Source: an uncultured Pseudomonadota bacterium (GTDB lineage: Bacteria > Pseudomonadota > Gammaproteobacteria > Burkholderiales > SCOH01). Taken from it: a DNA stretch of 7,033 bases. Where the stretch lies: positions 1-7,033 of the forward strand of contig CALMFQ010000225.1 of assembly GCA_937863215.1 (NCBI GenBank), written 5' to 3'. How positions within the stretch are numbered: the first letter of the stretch is position 1; the number at the start of each line of letters is the position of its first letter. The translations under genes and the position numbers were made by a program. Shown here one piece after another: positions 5,608 through 7,033 of the stretch. Below the pieces are notes generated by a model that searched no databases, was not told the DNA's origin, and saw only the letters and a list, made by a program, of their open reading frames with translations.

Positions 5608-6546
5608 ATGGCCGGAAGCAGCCTGTTGGCCCTGATCGACGACATCGCCACCATCCTCGATGACGTGGCAGTAATGAGCAAAGTTGCGGCGAAGAAAACC
5701 GCCGGTGTATTGGGCGACGATCTGGCGCTGAATGCCCAGCAGGTTGCCGGTGTCAGCGCCGAACGCGAATTGCCGGTAGTGTGGGCGGTGGGGGTCGGCT
5801 CGCTGAAGAACAAGGTGATTCTGGTGCCGCTGGCGCTGGCGATCAGCGCCTTCCTGCCATGGGCGATCACCCCGCTGCTGATGCTGGGCGGAGCCTATCT
5901 GTGTTTCGAAGGCTTCGAGAAGCTGGCACACAAATTCCTGCACGGCAGTGCCGAAGACGAGGCTCACCACGCCGAGCTGAGCGCGGCACTGGCCGATCCG
6001 CATATCGACCTGGTGACGCTGGAACAGGACAAGATCAAAGGCGCAATCCGCACCGATTTCATCCTGTCGGCGGAAATCATCGTCATCGCGCTCGGCACTG
6101 TCGCCGATGCCGGCTTTATCAAACAGGTAGCGGTGCTGTCGGCAATTGCCGTGATCATGACAGTCGGCGTTTACGGTCTGGTCGCCGCCATCGTCAAGAT
6201 GGACGACGCCGGCCTGCACCTGAGCCGTACCGGCCGCATTGCCGGTGTGCGCAGCCTCGGCCGCCTGCTGCTGAATGCGGCGCCACCGCTGATGAAGGCA
6301 CTGGCGGTGGTTGGCACTGTGGCAATGTTCATGGTCGGCGGCGGCATCCTGACCCACGGCACCCCCGGCGCCCACGACCTGATCCACACCCTGGCACATG
6401 CCACCGGCAGCGTGCCGGCAATCGGCGGCCTGCTGGAAGCAGCCACTCCTACCCTGTTGGACGCACTGGCCGGCGTGATTGCCGGTGCCTTGGTACTGCT
6501 GTTGGTCAGCGTCGGAGGACGGATCGCCGGTTTGTTCAGGAAATAA
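5608..6546 (+). CDS. DUF808/YedI-family inner-membrane protein
   Basis: This 312-residue multi-helix membrane protein is of the DUF808 family, represented by Escherichia coli YedI, whose function is unknown. The opening MAGSSLLALIDDIATILDDV and the following AAKKTAGVLGDDLALNAQQV (28-47) are the family signature, which fixes the start at 5608 although the frame is open from 5449. Further marks are ERELPVVWAV (52-61) and PWAITPLLMLGGAYLCFEGFEK (84-105). Hydrophobic segments lie at about residues 67-100 (probably two), 150-168, 174-197, 230-249 and 283-302. A charged soluble loop (about 112-148) contains a His/Glu-rich patch. Its own ribosome binding site is poor (GCGGGG, about ten bases away), while the leader ORF just ahead has a strong one. 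The nirM terminator separates it from denitrification genes, so a link to that pathway is not indicated. Confidence 0.9.
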   Translation: MAGSSLLALIDDIATILDDVAVMSKVAAKKTAGVLGDDLALNAQQVAGVSAERELPVVWAVGVGSLKNKVILVPLALAISAFLPWAITPLLMLGGAYLCFEGFEKLAHKFLHGSAEDEAHHAELSAALADPHIDLVTLEQDKIKGAIRTDFILSAEIIVIALGTVADAGFIKQVAVLSAIAVIMTVGVYGLVAAIVKMDDAGLHLSRTGRIAGVRSLGRLLLNAAPPLMKALAVVGTVAMFMVGGGILTHGTPGAHDLIHTLAHATGSVPAIGGLLEAATPTLLDALAGVIAGALVLLLVSVGGRIAGLFRK

Positions 6547-6553
6547 ACCAACC

Positions 6554-6581
6554 GGCGGGGCCGGCCCAGCCAGGCTCCGCC
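6554..6581. terminator. GC-rich hairpin between convergent genes, possible terminator
   Basis: GGCGGGGCC (6554-6562) pairs with GGCTCCGCC (6573-6581) as a 9-bp stem with one G-U pair and a 10-base loop. It lies in the 43-bp gap between the ends of the DUF808 and PfpI-like genes. A second possible stem (6529-6536 with 6542-6549) overlaps the DUF808 stop. Neither has a proper U-run, so termination here is only suggested by position. Confidence 0.35.
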
Positions 6582-6589
6582 ACTCCCAC

Positions 6590-7033
6590 TCATCCGGCGG
6601 CAGTGAGCAACAGATCGCGCAAGGCCTCGGCCACGCCGGTGGCAGATTGCGGGTTCTGCCCGGTTACCAGCCGCTGCTCGGCAATCACCTGCGCCTGCCA
6701 GTTCGGCGCCGCTTCATGGTGCGCGCCGCGTTCGACCAGCGTACTGGCCAACAGGAACGGCACCACGCTGTCGAGCTGCACGGCAGCCTCCTCGGCATCG
6801 GTAAAGGCGCTGACGCGTTTGCCGTCCACCAGGTAACGGCCGTCGCTCAGCTTCACATTCACCAAGGCAGCCGGGCCGTGGCATACCGCGCCGACAATAC
6901 CACCGGCTTCGTAGACTTCCCGCGTTACCCGCTGCACCGCCGGGCTGCCCGGAAAATCCCACATCGTGCCGTGGCCGCCGGCAAAAAAGATGGCGGCATA
7001 ACGCGCGCTGTCGATGTCGTCGAGCCGCGCGGT
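6590..7033 (-). CDS. DJ-1/PfpI superfamily protein, Hsp31-like (type 1 GATase-like), C-terminal part
   Basis: The frame is open at the right edge, so 147 C-terminal residues are visible and the N-terminus is missing. An internal ATG at 6964-6962 is not the start: conserved sequence continues upstream of it (AAIFFAGGHGT, then MWDFP). Family marks are AGGHGTMWDFP (residues 18-28 of the visible part), the nucleophile elbow GAVCHGPAAL with Cys at visible residue 51, and the C-terminal VTGQNPQSATGVAEAL. These place it in the DJ-1/PfpI superfamily near Hsp31-like proteins, some of which have glyoxalase III, deglycase or chaperone activity. Such proteins are usually cytoplasmic and around 230 residues. 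It is convergent with the DUF808 gene, and nothing ties it to denitrification. Which activity it has cannot be judged without the N-terminal half. Confidence 0.92.
   Translation of the reverse strand, partial: TARLDDIDSARYAAIFFAGGHGTMWDFPGSPAVQRVTREVYEAGGIVGAVCHGPAALVNVKLSDGRYLVDGKRVSAFTDAEEAAVQLDSVVPFLLASTLVERGAHHEAAPNWQAQVIAEQRLVTGQNPQSATGVAEALRDLLLTAAG

Noticed and set aside
5781..6836. 351-codon plus-strand frame overlapping the DUF808 gene and the end of the PfpI-like gene
   Set aside because: It is a +1 shadow of the DUF808 gene, dominated by Arg and Gly, and runs across the ends of two convergent real genes.

Overview
The window carries part of a denitrification gene cluster from a Gram-negative bacterium. 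The gene types (cytochrome cd1 nitrite reductase, NirM-type c551, NorE/NorF, NirQ), the GC-rich codon use and the FNR/DNR-type operators fit a denitrifying proteobacterium. A betaproteobacterium of the Neisseriales/Chromobacteriaceae type is my best guess, but that is inference and I cannot confirm it by search.

Layout. The left part (1-2769) is a minus-strand gene string read right to left: norE (2769-2176), norF (2163-1903), nirQ/norQ (1764-973), a small three-helix membrane protein (950-573), and the first 193 codons of a CcoG/RdxA-like polyferredoxin that leaves the window at base 1. A 476-bp AT-rich divergent control region (2770-3245) follows. It holds three 14-bp FNR/DNR-type boxes (2892-2905, 2941-2954, 3124-3137). 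Rightward from it run nirS (3246-4970), a GCAA-loop hairpin, and nirM (5023-5343), closed by a clear intrinsic terminator (5364-5388). Beyond this the region turns to housekeeping: a DUF808/YedI-like membrane protein (5608-6546), preceded by a 29-codon leader ORF with a strong ribosome binding site, and a convergent, partial DJ-1/PfpI (Hsp31-like) protein (6590-7033).

How the genes work together. NirS reduces nitrite to nitric oxide in the periplasm, and NirM (c551) is a likely electron donor to it. NirQ is a MoxR-type AAA+ ATPase that activates nitric oxide reductase and links NO production to NO removal. NorE and NorF are membrane accessories of nitric oxide reductase. The polyferredoxin and the small membrane protein overlap each other by 7 bp and sit directly behind nirQ, so they look like further members of the nitrite/NO module. 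No structural norCB and no heme d1 synthesis genes (nirF, nirDLGH, nirJ, nirE, nirN) are present here. The terminator after nirM means the d1 genes are not a simple downstream extension of nirSM.

The least explained parts are the small membrane protein plus polyferredoxin pair, the leader ORF ahead of the DUF808 gene, and the hairpins between norF and nirQ and between nirS and nirM.
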